In this document: in pieces, positions 9,667-17,287 of the stretch
Layout of the letters: the number at the start of each line of letters is the position of its first letter
Position numbering within the stretch: the first letter of the stretch is position 1
From: an uncultured Bacillota bacterium
Lineage (GTDB): Bacteria; Bacillota_I; Bacilli_A; RF39; UBA660
Assembly (NCBI GenBank): GCA_947168485.1
Contig: CAMVLZ010000011.1
Location: forward strand, 1-40,407
Direction: 5' to 3'
DNA: 40,407 nucleotides
The notes under the pieces: model-generated
What the model saw: the letters and a program-made list of their open reading frames with translations, nothing else
What the model was told of the DNA's origin: nothing
The model's database searches: none
Translations under genes and position numbers: made by a program

Positions 9667-11325
9667 ATGATAGAAACTGTAGAAGTAATCATTAATAAGA
9701 AGAAACATACATATAATAAAGGAATTACTTTAGAAGAAATTGCTCAAGATTATCAAGATAATTTTAAATATCCAATCGTTTTAGCAAAAATAGAAAATAG
9801 ATTAAAAGAATTATCTAGTACTGTAGAAGAACCTTGTGAAATAGAATTTTTAGATTTAACATCACCAGCAGGAAATAATACACATATAAATGGTTTAGTA
9901 TATGTGATGGTTTATGCTGTTAAAAAATTATATGGTAATTCTGCAAATATAATAGTAGAGCATTCACTTGATAAAGGTATTTATATAGAAACTACTTTTA
10001 AATTAACAGAGGATAAGGTAAAAGATATAAAAGAGAAAATGAAACAAATTATAGCTGAAAATAAACCAATAATTAAATCTAATGTAGATCGTATGGAAGC
10101 AAAGAAGTACTTTGAAAAAGTAGGAGATACTTCTAAAGCTGGTGTTATGAAATATAGTACAAATAACTTTGTTACTTTATATCGTCTAGGCAACTTATAT
10201 AATTATTTTTATAATTTAATGCCAACATCTACAGGACAAGTAAAAGATTTTGATTTAACTTATATTAAAGGAAATGGATTAGTATTACGTTTCCCTACAG
10301 TATTTATTCAAGATAAAATTAAAAAGTATGAACATCATGAGAAATTATTCAATGCATTTAAAGAATATCGTGACTGGGGTAAAAGATTAAATATTACTAC
10401 TTCAGTAGATTTAAATAGAGTAGTATCACATGGTAAGAGTAGTGATATGATTAAAATTGATGCGACTGTACAAGATCATAGAATATTAACAGTAGCAAAA
10501 GAAATAAGTGAAAAGAAAGATAATTTAAAGATTGTTTTAATCGCAGGACCATCAAGCTCTGGTAAAACAACTACATCTAAAAAATTATGTATGTATCTAC
10601 AAATGTTTGGAATAAGACCTAATGTTTTAAGTATGGATGATTATTTTGTAGAAAGAGATGAAAATCCTAAAAAACCTGATGGATCTTATGATTTTGAATG
10701 TTTAGAAGCAGTAGATTTAAAATTATTTGATAAACAAATAGAACAATTATTAAAAGGAGAAGAAGTTCTTCTACCTTCATTTAATTTTACTTTTGGTAAA
10801 AAAGAATATAATAGAACAATGAAATTATATGATGATGATATCTTAGTAATAGAAGGAATACATGCTCTAGATAATAAGATACTTACTAAAATACCAAGAG
10901 AGAAAAAATATAAAATATATGTTTCTCCATTAACAGAAGTAAATGTTGATAATCATAATCGTATTTCTACTACAGATAATAGATTACTAAGAAGAATTAT
11001 TAGAGATAATAGAACAAGAGGTCATTCAGTAGAAGCTACATTAGCTGATTGGCAAAACGTTAGAAATGGAGAAGAATTATATATATTCCCATATCAAGAT
11101 GAAAGTGATGTTATTATAAATACAGCATCTGCTTATGAAATAGGAGTATTAAAAACATATGTAGAACCACTTCTATATTCAGTTGAAATAGATTCTCCAT
11201 ACTATGAAGAAGCTAAGAGATTATTAGATTTCTTAAGAGTATTCTTACCAATACCTAGTGATGCTATACCAGAAGATGCAATCATTAGAGAGTTTATTGG
11301 AGGAGGATACTTCGACGTATCATAA
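9667..11325 (+). CDS. TGS-domain nucleoside kinase (uridine kinase-like) protein
   Basis: 552 aa from ATG 9667 (SD AAAGGTGGT, 9651-9659; GTG 9655 is inside the SD). Layout: N-terminal TGS-like domain (about 1-60), a ThrRS second-additional-domain-like region with HxxxH-type features (about 60-250), then a P-loop kinase domain with GPSSSGKT at 294-301, the SMDDYFVERDENP substrate loop and a LVIEGIHALD Walker B-like strand. This architecture is a known Bacillota family annotated as nucleoside kinase or uridine kinase-like; the true substrate is not established. It is a single-gene unit ending at a bidirectional terminator. Confidence 0.85.
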   Translation: MIETVEVIINKKKHTYNKGITLEEIAQDYQDNFKYPIVLAKIENRLKELSSTVEEPCEIEFLDLTSPAGNNTHINGLVYVMVYAVKKLYGNSANIIVEHSLDKGIYIETTFKLTEDKVKDIKEKMKQIIAENKPIIKSNVDRMEAKKYFEKVGDTSKAGVMKYSTNNFVTLYRLGNLYNYFYNLMPTSTGQVKDFDLTYIKGNGLVLRFPTVFIQDKIKKYEHHEKLFNAFKEYRDWGKRLNITTSVDLNRVVSHGKSSDMIKIDATVQDHRILTVAKEISEKKDNLKIVLIAGPSSSGKTTTSKKLCMYLQMFGIRPNVLSMDDYFVERDENPKKPDGSYDFECLEAVDLKLFDKQIEQLLKGEEVLLPSFNFTFGKKEYNRTMKLYDDDILVIEGIHALDNKILTKIPREKKYKIYVSPLTEVNVDNHNRISTTDNRLLRRIIRDNRTRGHSVEATLADWQNVRNGEELYIFPYQDESDVIINTASAYEIGVLKTYVEPLLYSVEIDSPYYEEAKRLLDFLRVFLPIPSDAIPEDAIIREFIGGGYFDVS

Positions 11326-11329
11326 AAAA

Positions 11330-11357
11330 GAAAGTTAATTATTAACTTTCTTTTTTT
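11330..11357. terminator. Bidirectional terminator after the TGS/kinase gene
   Basis: GAAAGTTAA / TTAACTTTC form a stem with a 3-nt loop, flanked by an A-run and T7. It serves both the plus-strand kinase and the convergent minus-strand gene. Confidence 0.85.
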
Positions 11358-11862
11358 ATTCATAAGTCTTTTTACCTTTAACTAAATAAATGATAAATCC
11401 ACCTAGAATAGCTAGTCCTAAGATAGAACCACCAATTATATAGAAAATTAGGTATGACATAGGTTTAACTTTATCATAAAATACTGTATTATCATAGTTT
11501 TCAATTCTAGATTGTTCCATTTCAATATCACTAATGTTTGAACGAAGTTCAGATTCTTCACTTTGGCAAGCAGTTGATTTTTGATACCAATTTGGATCAT
11601 CCATTTTTAATGAACTACATTCTGTTTGTTTTGCTGTTAATTGCTTTTTCAATTTATCTAGTTCTGCATTATTATTAGCATATTGCTTTTCTAATTTTTC
11701 TTTATTAGCAACAGCTTGTTTATAAGCAGCATCTTCTCTTTCTTTGTTTGTATTCTTCGCATCAATTTGTTTAAATAATCCAATACCTGCAAAAACTAAA
11801 GCAATAATTAGTCCACCAATAAATACTTTCCATGGTAATGTAATACCCTTTTTATTTTCCAT
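11356..11862 (-). CDS. Membrane protein with periplasmic-type coiled coil, function unknown
   Basis: 168 aa. One membrane helix lies near the N-terminus (about 12-27). A charged coiled-coil stretch follows (about 32-130, with AYKQAVANKEKLEKQYANNN and similar heptads). A second helix lies near the C-terminus (about 138-162), ending in KGKKTYE. Two cysteines (in the CSSL and ACQSE segments) sit in the extracytoplasmic loop. Both termini are predicted inside. I do not recognise the family. It has its own promoter and an AAGGAGG SD. Confidence 0.7.
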   Translation of the reverse strand: MENKKGITLPWKVFIGGLIIALVFAGIGLFKQIDAKNTNKEREDAAYKQAVANKEKLEKQYANNNAELDKLKKQLTAKQTECSSLKMDDPNWYQKSTACQSEESELRSNISDIEMEQSRIENYDNTVFYDKVKPMSYLIFYIIGGSILGLAILGGFIIYLVKGKKTYE

Positions 11863-11885
11863 ATCTTTTCCTCCTTATTATAATA

Positions 11886-11914
11886 ATTATACTAATAAAC
11901 AAAGCAATATACAA
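11886..11914 (-). promoter_or_regulatory. Promoter of the coiled-coil membrane protein gene
   Basis: Minus strand: -35 TTGTAT (complement of 11909-11914), 17-nt spacer, -10 TATAAT (complement of 11886-11891). Confidence 0.6.
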
Positions 11915-11981
11915 TATAGTTGTTTATTCTTTTTTATAGTTAAATAACTTTGTAAAGTACATATTTTTTTGTAATGATATA

Positions 11982-12010
11982 TTGAAAGAAATTTTATAAA
12001 AATATATAAT
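11982..12010 (+). promoter_or_regulatory. Promoter of gapA
   Basis: -35 TTGAAA (11982-11987), 17-nt spacer, -10 TATAAT (12005-12010). The SD AAGGAGGA follows at 12021-12028. This is one of the few full -35/-10 promoters in the window, in keeping with a highly expressed gene. Confidence 0.75.
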
Positions 12011-12034
12011 TAATGTGTATAAGGAGGAATAAAA

Positions 12035-13039
12035 ATGGTAAGAGTGGCTATAAATGGATTCGGAAGAATCGGAAGATTATGCTTTAGATTAATGGAAGAA
12101 GATCCTGATTTTGAAATAGTAGCAATCAATGATTTAACTGATGCAGAACAACTAGCTTATTTATTAAAATATGATACTAATCATAGATGTTATCGTATTG
12201 ATGATATCTCATTTAAAGGAGATCAAATAATAGTAGGTAAAAAGAAAATAAAAGTTTATGCTGAAAAAGAACCAGAAAAACTACCTTGGAAAGATTTAGA
12301 TGTAGATGTAGTTATGGAATGTACTGGTCATTTTACTGATAAGGATAAAGCTATGGCTCATATTAAAGCTGGAGCTAAAAAAGTAATTATTTCAGCACCT
12401 GCTAAAGGAGATTTAAAAACTATAGTTTATAATGTTAATCACAAAACATTAAAAGGAGATGAACAAATTATTTCAGCAGCATCTTGTACAACCAACTGTT
12501 TAGCACCTGTAGTAGCTGTATTAGATAAAGTGTTCACAATAGAAAAAGGATATATGACTACTGTTCATGCTTATACTAATGATCAAGCAACATTAGATAT
12601 TCCACATGCAAAAGGAATTAATGCACGTCGTGGTAGAGCAGCAGCAGCAAATATCGTTCCAACTTCAACAGGAGCAGCTTCAGCAATCGGTAAAGTTTGC
12701 CCAAGTTTAGAAGGAAAAATGAATGGTATCGCAATGCGTGTTCCAGTACCAACAGGATCAGTTATAGATTTAGTTTTAGAATTAGGTAGAAATACTACAG
12801 TTGGAGAAGTAAATAATGTATTAAAAACAGCTCAAAATGAAACTCTACAATTTACTATGGATCCAGTTGTATCAAGCGATGTTATTTCTAGACGTTGTGG
12901 TTCACTAGTAGATGGACAATTAACAGATATTCTAGAAGTAGATGGAAAACAATTAGTAAAAGTAATAGCTTGGTATGATAATGAAATGAGTTATACTGCT
13001 CAAATGGTAAGAACAGCTAAATACTTAATGGAAATTTAA
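12035..13039 (+). CDS. gapA: Glyceraldehyde-3-phosphate dehydrogenase (NAD-type)
   Basis: 334 aa, standard length. It oxidises glyceraldehyde-3-phosphate to 1,3-bisphosphoglycerate in the cytosol. NGFGRIGR lies at about 7-14; Asp33 in AINDLT favours NAD over NADP. The catalytic motif SAASCTTNC has the active Cys at 151, with TTVHAYTNDQ following. It is transcribed alone from a strong promoter and closed by its own terminator. No cggR-type regulator is adjacent. Confidence 0.97.
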   Translation: MVRVAINGFGRIGRLCFRLMEEDPDFEIVAINDLTDAEQLAYLLKYDTNHRCYRIDDISFKGDQIIVGKKKIKVYAEKEPEKLPWKDLDVDVVMECTGHFTDKDKAMAHIKAGAKKVIISAPAKGDLKTIVYNVNHKTLKGDEQIISAASCTTNCLAPVVAVLDKVFTIEKGYMTTVHAYTNDQATLDIPHAKGINARRGRAAAANIVPTSTGAASAIGKVCPSLEGKMNGIAMRVPVPTGSVIDLVLELGRNTTVGEVNNVLKTAQNETLQFTMDPVVSSDVISRRCGSLVDGQLTDILEVDGKQLVKVIAWYDNEMSYTAQMVRTAKYLMEI

Positions 13040-13057
13040 GAGCCTAAGGCTCTTTTT
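13038..13057 (+). terminator. Intrinsic terminator after gapA
   Basis: AAGAGCC / GGCTCTT (7-bp stem, TAA loop) is followed by a T-run. The stem starts within the gapA stop codon. Confidence 0.85.
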
Positions 13058-13094
13058 AATTTGCAAAAACAATAACTTTGTGTTAATATAGTCA

Positions 13095-13126
13095 TAAAAT
13101 TTAGGGGAATTATCCCCTAAATTTTA
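13095..13126 (+). promoter_or_regulatory. Perfect hairpin between gapA and pgk without T-run
   Basis: A 13-bp perfect inverted repeat (13095-13107 with 13114-13126; core TTAGGGG / CCCCTAA) with a 6-nt loop. It is not followed by Ts, so it is not a classic terminator. It lies immediately upstream of the pgk extended -10, where a -35 would be expected. It could be an operator for a dimeric repressor or activator, or an mRNA hairpin on read-through transcripts. Which one is not decided by sequence alone. Confidence 0.55.
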
Positions 13127-13133
13127 TAAATCA

Positions 13134-13142
13134 TGTTATACT
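13134..13142 (+). promoter_or_regulatory. Extended -10 promoter of the pgk operon
   Basis: TGTTATACT, with no recognisable -35 because the hairpin occupies that position. The leader would be about 13 nt, just including the SD GAAGGAGAA. Confidence 0.6.
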
Positions 13143-13161
13143 TAATTAGAAGGAGAATAAT

Positions 13162-14340
13162 ATGAAGACATTAAAAGATTTAAATATAGAAAATAAAAAA
13201 GTATTACTAAGATGTGATTTTAACGTACCATTAAAAGATGGAGTTATTCAAGATGATACAAGAATAGTAGCATCACTAAAAACAATAAAATATATAATGG
13301 AGAAAAATGCTAAATTAATTATCTTTTCACACCTAGGAAGAGTAAAAGAAGAAAAAGATATAGAAGAGAATAATTTATTACCAGTAGCAAAACGTTTATC
13401 TGAACTACTAGGTAAAGAAGTAATCTTCTCAGAAGCAACAAAAGGTAAAGAATTAGAAGAGAAAATTGATAGTATGAATGAAGGAGATGTTCTACTAGTT
13501 CAAAATACTAGATATGAAGATCTAGATGGTAAAAAAGAAAGTGGAAACGATCCTGAATTAGGAGCATATTGGGCATCACTTGGAGATTGCTTTGTAAATG
13601 ATGCGTTTGGTACTCTACATAGAGCACACGCTTCAAACGTAGGTATTGCTTCTCATATGGAAGGAAAATCTTGCTTTGGATTCCTAGTAGAAGAAGAACT
13701 AACTGCCCTACAAGTTTTAGATGAACCTGAAAGACCATTTATGGTAGTGTTAGGAGGAGCTAAAGTTGCTGATAAGATTGGGTTAATTGATAATTTAGCA
13801 ACTAAAGCAGATAAGATATTAGTAGGTGGAGGTATGAGTTATACTTTCTTAAAAGCAAAAGGATTAAATATAGGAAAATCTCTATTAGATGAAGAAAATA
13901 TTGAATTCTGTAAAGAAGTATTATCTAAATATGGAGATAAAATAGTTTTACCTGTAGATAATGCTGTTACTAATGAATATACTGATACTGAAGAATATAG
14001 AGTTAAAGATATAGAAGAATTAACAGAAGAAGAAATGGGTCTAGATATTGGTCCAAAGTCAGTTGAATTATTTAATAATACTTTAAAAGAAGCAAAAACA
14101 GTTATATGGAATGGACCATTAGGAGTATATGAATTTGAAAAGTATCGTAAAGGTACTGAAGAAGTATTAAAAGGATTAGTTGATAATAACATTAAAACTA
14201 TTCTAGGAGGAGGAGACGTAGTTGCCGCAGCTTCATCATGTAATTTAAAAGATAAAGTATATCATGCATGTACCGGTGGAGGCGCAACATTAGAATACTT
14301 AGAAGGAAAAGTATTACCAGGAATAGATTGTATTAAATAG
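13162..14340 (+). CDS. pgk: Phosphoglycerate kinase
   Basis: 392 aa, typical length. It makes ATP from 1,3-bisphosphoglycerate. The N-terminal signature LLRCDFNVP, GGAKVADKIGLI in the hinge region, the nucleotide-binding GPLGVYEFE, and GGGDVVAAA near the C-terminus are all intact. It leads an apparent operon: 152-aa unknown, GT4 glycosyltransferase, tpiA, Spo0A-like protein. The gap to the next gene is 10 nt. Confidence 0.97.
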   Translation: MKTLKDLNIENKKVLLRCDFNVPLKDGVIQDDTRIVASLKTIKYIMEKNAKLIIFSHLGRVKEEKDIEENNLLPVAKRLSELLGKEVIFSEATKGKELEEKIDSMNEGDVLLVQNTRYEDLDGKKESGNDPELGAYWASLGDCFVNDAFGTLHRAHASNVGIASHMEGKSCFGFLVEEELTALQVLDEPERPFMVVLGGAKVADKIGLIDNLATKADKILVGGGMSYTFLKAKGLNIGKSLLDEENIEFCKEVLSKYGDKIVLPVDNAVTNEYTDTEEYRVKDIEELTEEEMGLDIGPKSVELFNNTLKEAKTVIWNGPLGVYEFEKYRKGTEEVLKGLVDNNIKTILGGGDVVAAASSCNLKDKVYHACTGGGATLEYLEGKVLPGIDCIK

Positions 14341-14350
14341 GAGTGTTAAA

Positions 14351-14809
14351 ATGACTAAATCTAAGATAATAAATATTGCTAATAAAAATAATAAATATCA
14401 TAAGATGCTATTTAATAAGTTAGAAGAAAAAATTGGACCTAATGCGCCCAATTTTCTTAATGACTTAGAAACAAATGATCCAAATATTACAAAAGAAATT
14501 ATATTTATTACAGAAAATGATGAAATAGAAGATATGTGTTTTATAAAAGGATATAATGATCTAAAAGATTGTGATATTTATTTTGATAAAAATATCTTAC
14601 TAAAAGAAAATTATCTTAGTAATATAGAAGAATATTTAAAAGAAATATTAGATATGAAAACAATAAAACTACATCTTAAGAAGTCACAACATATGAATAA
14701 ATTAACTAAATTTGGTTATGAAGATTTAGGTAATATAGATGATGAAATAGTATTATTAAAAGATATAAGTGAAAATGAAATAAAAAAAGAAAAGAGGTCA
14801 AGAAGATGA
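14351..14809 (+). CDS. Unknown 152-aa protein, possibly a degenerate acetyltransferase-like fold
   Basis: 152 aa, highly charged, no membrane segment. The central part (about 47-80, IIFITENDEIEDMCFIKGYND) and the end (LKKSQHMNKLTKFGYEDLGN, about 109-128) show the beta-strand spacing and the terminal 'lYeklGFe.lG'-like pattern of GNAT acetyltransferases. No clear acetyl-CoA loop (Q/RxxGxG/A) is present, so activity is doubtful. It is wedged between pgk and the glycosyltransferase and overlaps the latter by 4 nt (ATGA). The fold suggestion is inference. Confidence 0.7.
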   Translation: MTKSKIINIANKNNKYHKMLFNKLEEKIGPNAPNFLNDLETNDPNITKEIIFITENDEIEDMCFIKGYNDLKDCDIYFDKNILLKENYLSNIEEYLKEILDMKTIKLHLKKSQHMNKLTKFGYEDLGNIDDEIVLLKDISENEIKKEKRSRR

Positions 14810-16062
14810 GAATAGGTTTATTCGCAGATACATACCCTCCTCAAATAAATGGCGTTTCTACATCAGTACAAATGTTAAAACATGCACTAGAAAAAGAAGG
14901 ACACACAGTATATGTAATAACATCAAATAATGAGTCTGCTTTTAAATATAAGTATGATGAACAAGAAAAAGTATTAAGAGTACCAGGAATAAAAACAGGT
15001 CTATATGACTATAGATTATCTAGAATATACCCAGTACACTTAAGAAAATTCATAAAATCATGGAATTTAGAAGTTATCCATTCTCATCATGAATTTGGTA
15101 TAGGAATAATGGCAAGATTACTTGCTAAAGAATTAAATATTCCATTAGTACATACTCTACATACAATGTATGAAGATAACTTAGAAATAATGACAAAAGG
15201 TCATTTTGAAAAAACAAGTAAAAAATTATTAGAAGAATTTACTAATATATTTTGTGATAAAACTTGTAATGAATTAATTGTACCTACTACTAAAGTATAT
15301 TCACTTTTAAAGGATAAATATGGATTTACTAGAAATATTCATATTATACCAAGTGGTATTGAAACAGAAAGATTTTATATAGAAAATCTTGATATGAAAT
15401 TAGTAGATCAAATAAAGAAAGAAATAGGTATAAAGAAAAGTGATAGAGTATTAGTCTATTTAGGAAGAATTGGTCCAGAAAAAAGTATAGATTTCTTAAT
15501 AAAAGCAATGCCAAAACTATTAAAGAAAAATAAAAATATTAAATTATTAATAGTTGGACCAGGTCCTGAAGAAAAGAATCTACAAAAATTAGCTAAACAA
15601 TTAAATGTAGACAAAGAATGTATATTCACAGGAGGAGTTCATTGGGAAGATGTTCCATACTATTATGCTTGTGGAGAAATATTAGTAACAGCATCTACTT
15701 ATGAAACACAAGGACTAACTTTAGTAGAAGGAATGGCTACATCTCTAGCACCTGTATGTATAAATGATCCTGCTTTAATAAGTTGTGTAACTGATAAAAT
15801 AAATGGTTTAGTATTTAATAATGAAGAAGAATATATAGATAAAATATTAAGTTTATTAAAAGATAAAAAATTATTAACAGAGATTCAAACAAATGCTAGA
15901 CGTAGAGCAGAAGATTATTCATCAAAAGCATATGCATTAAAAGTATTAGAAGTATATAAAGAAGCTATGAAATCAAAGAAAATAAAAGATAATAAGAATA
16001 TAGTCAATAGAATAGTTAACAGAATAAAAGGAGGAGACAATGATAGTAGCACTAAACAATAA
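14806..16062 (+). CDS. Family 4 glycosyltransferase, probably diacylglycerol glucosyltransferase-like
   Basis: 418 aa GT-B enzyme. The N-terminus FADTYPPQINGVSTSV and the HSHHEFGIG segment resemble bacterial GT4 enzymes that glucosylate diacylglycerol (Acholeplasma/Streptococcus MGS type). The donor-binding half carries YLGRIGPEKSID and the E-x7-E motif E300...E308 (ETQGLTLVE). A Lys/Arg-rich C-terminal tail (about 385-410) could bind the membrane. It probably makes monoglycosyl diacylglycerol for the membrane; substrate is inference. It overlaps the preceding gene by 4 nt and tpiA by 23 nt. Confidence 0.85.
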   Translation: MRIGLFADTYPPQINGVSTSVQMLKHALEKEGHTVYVITSNNESAFKYKYDEQEKVLRVPGIKTGLYDYRLSRIYPVHLRKFIKSWNLEVIHSHHEFGIGIMARLLAKELNIPLVHTLHTMYEDNLEIMTKGHFEKTSKKLLEEFTNIFCDKTCNELIVPTTKVYSLLKDKYGFTRNIHIIPSGIETERFYIENLDMKLVDQIKKEIGIKKSDRVLVYLGRIGPEKSIDFLIKAMPKLLKKNKNIKLLIVGPGPEEKNLQKLAKQLNVDKECIFTGGVHWEDVPYYYACGEILVTASTYETQGLTLVEGMATSLAPVCINDPALISCVTDKINGLVFNNEEEYIDKILSLLKDKKLLTEIQTNARRRAEDYSSKAYALKVLEVYKEAMKSKKIKDNKNIVNRIVNRIKGGDNDSSTKQ

Positions 16063-16735
16063 AAGTAATTTAACAAAAGAAGAATTTATAAAGTATTTAG
16101 AAGAACTAAGTACAATCAATACAAAACATAAAATGATACTATGTCCAAGTAGTATTAATATTTCATTATTTAATTTAGATAATATTTCTTTAGGAGCTCA
16201 AAATGCTAGTAACAATGTCGCAGGAGCTCATACTGGAGAAATAAACTCTAAACAATTAAAAAGCTATAATGTAGATTATTGTTTAGTAGGACATAGTGAA
16301 AGAAGAGAAGAGCAACATATTACATCTCAAGATACTAATAAAAAGATTAGACTATTAATAGATGATAATATTACACCTATACTATGTGTAGGAGAAACAA
16401 AAGAACAAAGAATACATAATAATTATAAAGCTGTTATTAAAGAAGAAATACTAACTGCTATAGAAGGATTATCAGATAAAGAAGTAGAAAAGATAATAAT
16501 AGCTTATGAACCAATATATTCTATAGGTACAGGTATAATACCTAGTAATGAAGAAATAATAGAAGTATTAAATATTATTAAAAGTATTTTACCTACTAAT
16601 AAGATATTATATGGTGGAAGTGCTAATGAAGATAATATTGATACATTAAAAGAAATAGATGAAATAGATGGATTCTTACTAGGAGGATTAAGCTTAAAAG
16701 TTGATAAATTAAAATTATTTTTAGAAAAAATTTAA
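16040..16735 (+). CDS. tpiA: Triosephosphate isomerase, short divergent form
   Basis: 231 aa, about 20 shorter than usual. It interconverts dihydroxyacetone phosphate and glyceraldehyde-3-phosphate. Active-site residues are retained: Asn6/Lys8 (ALNNKSN, replacing the usual GNWKMN), His85 in GHSERR, Glu157 in AYEPIYSIGTG, and the phosphate-binding YGGSAN. The N-terminal strand and the GAQN...GAHTGE region are divergent (His where Phe/Tyr is usual). SD AAAGGAGGA lies inside the glycosyltransferase gene; the start overlaps it by 23 nt. Confidence 0.93.
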   Translation: MIVALNNKSNLTKEEFIKYLEELSTINTKHKMILCPSSINISLFNLDNISLGAQNASNNVAGAHTGEINSKQLKSYNVDYCLVGHSERREEQHITSQDTNKKIRLLIDDNITPILCVGETKEQRIHNNYKAVIKEEILTAIEGLSDKEVEKIIIAYEPIYSIGTGIIPSNEEIIEVLNIIKSILPTNKILYGGSANEDNIDTLKEIDEIDGFLLGGLSLKVDKLKLFLEKI

Positions 16736-16762
16736 AAAAAATAAAAGAGGGGTAGAGGGAAT

Positions 16763-17233
16763 ATGAATTTAAGCGATGAAGAGGCTTACTCGATTAGGGA
16801 GTTAACTAACTCCCAAGTAATCGAATTAATAAGCAATCTAGATATAAAACCATTGCTTATTTTAACTAAAGAAAATAATTTTACAATAGAAGAAGACATA
16901 ATAAACGTATTAAGAAAATTAGGAGTACCAAATTACTTAAAAGGATATAATTGTTTAGTAAAAAGTATATTAAAGATGATCGAATTAGGTCTAGATATAC
17001 CTATTACTAAAGAATTATATCCTTTAGTGGCTAAAGAACTAAATATGAGTAATACTCAAGTAGAAAAAGATATGAGAAAAGCTATAGAAGTAACATGGTC
17101 TAATATAGATCCAGATATAGTAGATAGATTATTTGGATATACTATTAATGTGAATAAAGACCATCCAACTAACTCACACTTTATAATCACAATCTCAAAA
17201 TATATACTAAATAAACACAAAAGAATTGACTAA
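16763..17233 (+). CDS. Stand-alone Spo0A C-terminal DNA-binding domain protein
   Basis: 156 aa. From about residue 40 to the end it matches the Spo0A effector domain: GVPNYLKGY (54-62), ITKELYPLVAKEL (81-93), VEKDMRKAIEVTWS (100-113), LFGYT (123-127) and HPTNSHFI (134-141), the same blocks in the same order as B. subtilis Spo0A. The phosphoacceptor receiver domain is absent; only about 40 N-terminal residues precede the effector. It starts 27 nt after tpiA with no intervening promoter or terminator seen, so it is probably last in the pgk operon. In Spo0A the receiver normally inhibits DNA binding until phosphorylated, so this form may be constitutive or controlled by level (inference). Confidence 0.88.
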   Translation: MNLSDEEAYSIRELTNSQVIELISNLDIKPLLILTKENNFTIEEDIINVLRKLGVPNYLKGYNCLVKSILKMIELGLDIPITKELYPLVAKELNMSNTQVEKDMRKAIEVTWSNIDPDIVDRLFGYTINVNKDHPTNSHFIITISKYILNKHKRID

Positions 17234-17254
17234 AAGGAAAAATAAAAGTATACT
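17226..17254 (+). promoter_or_regulatory. Promoter of the AAA/DUF4143 ATPase gene
   Basis: -35 TTGACT (17226-17231), 17-nt spacer, -10 TATACT (17249-17254). The -35 overlaps the last codons and stop of the Spo0A-like gene. No terminator is seen in between. Confidence 0.65.
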
Positions 17255-17287
17255 TATTTTAGAAAAATAGTTGGGAGGATACTATTT

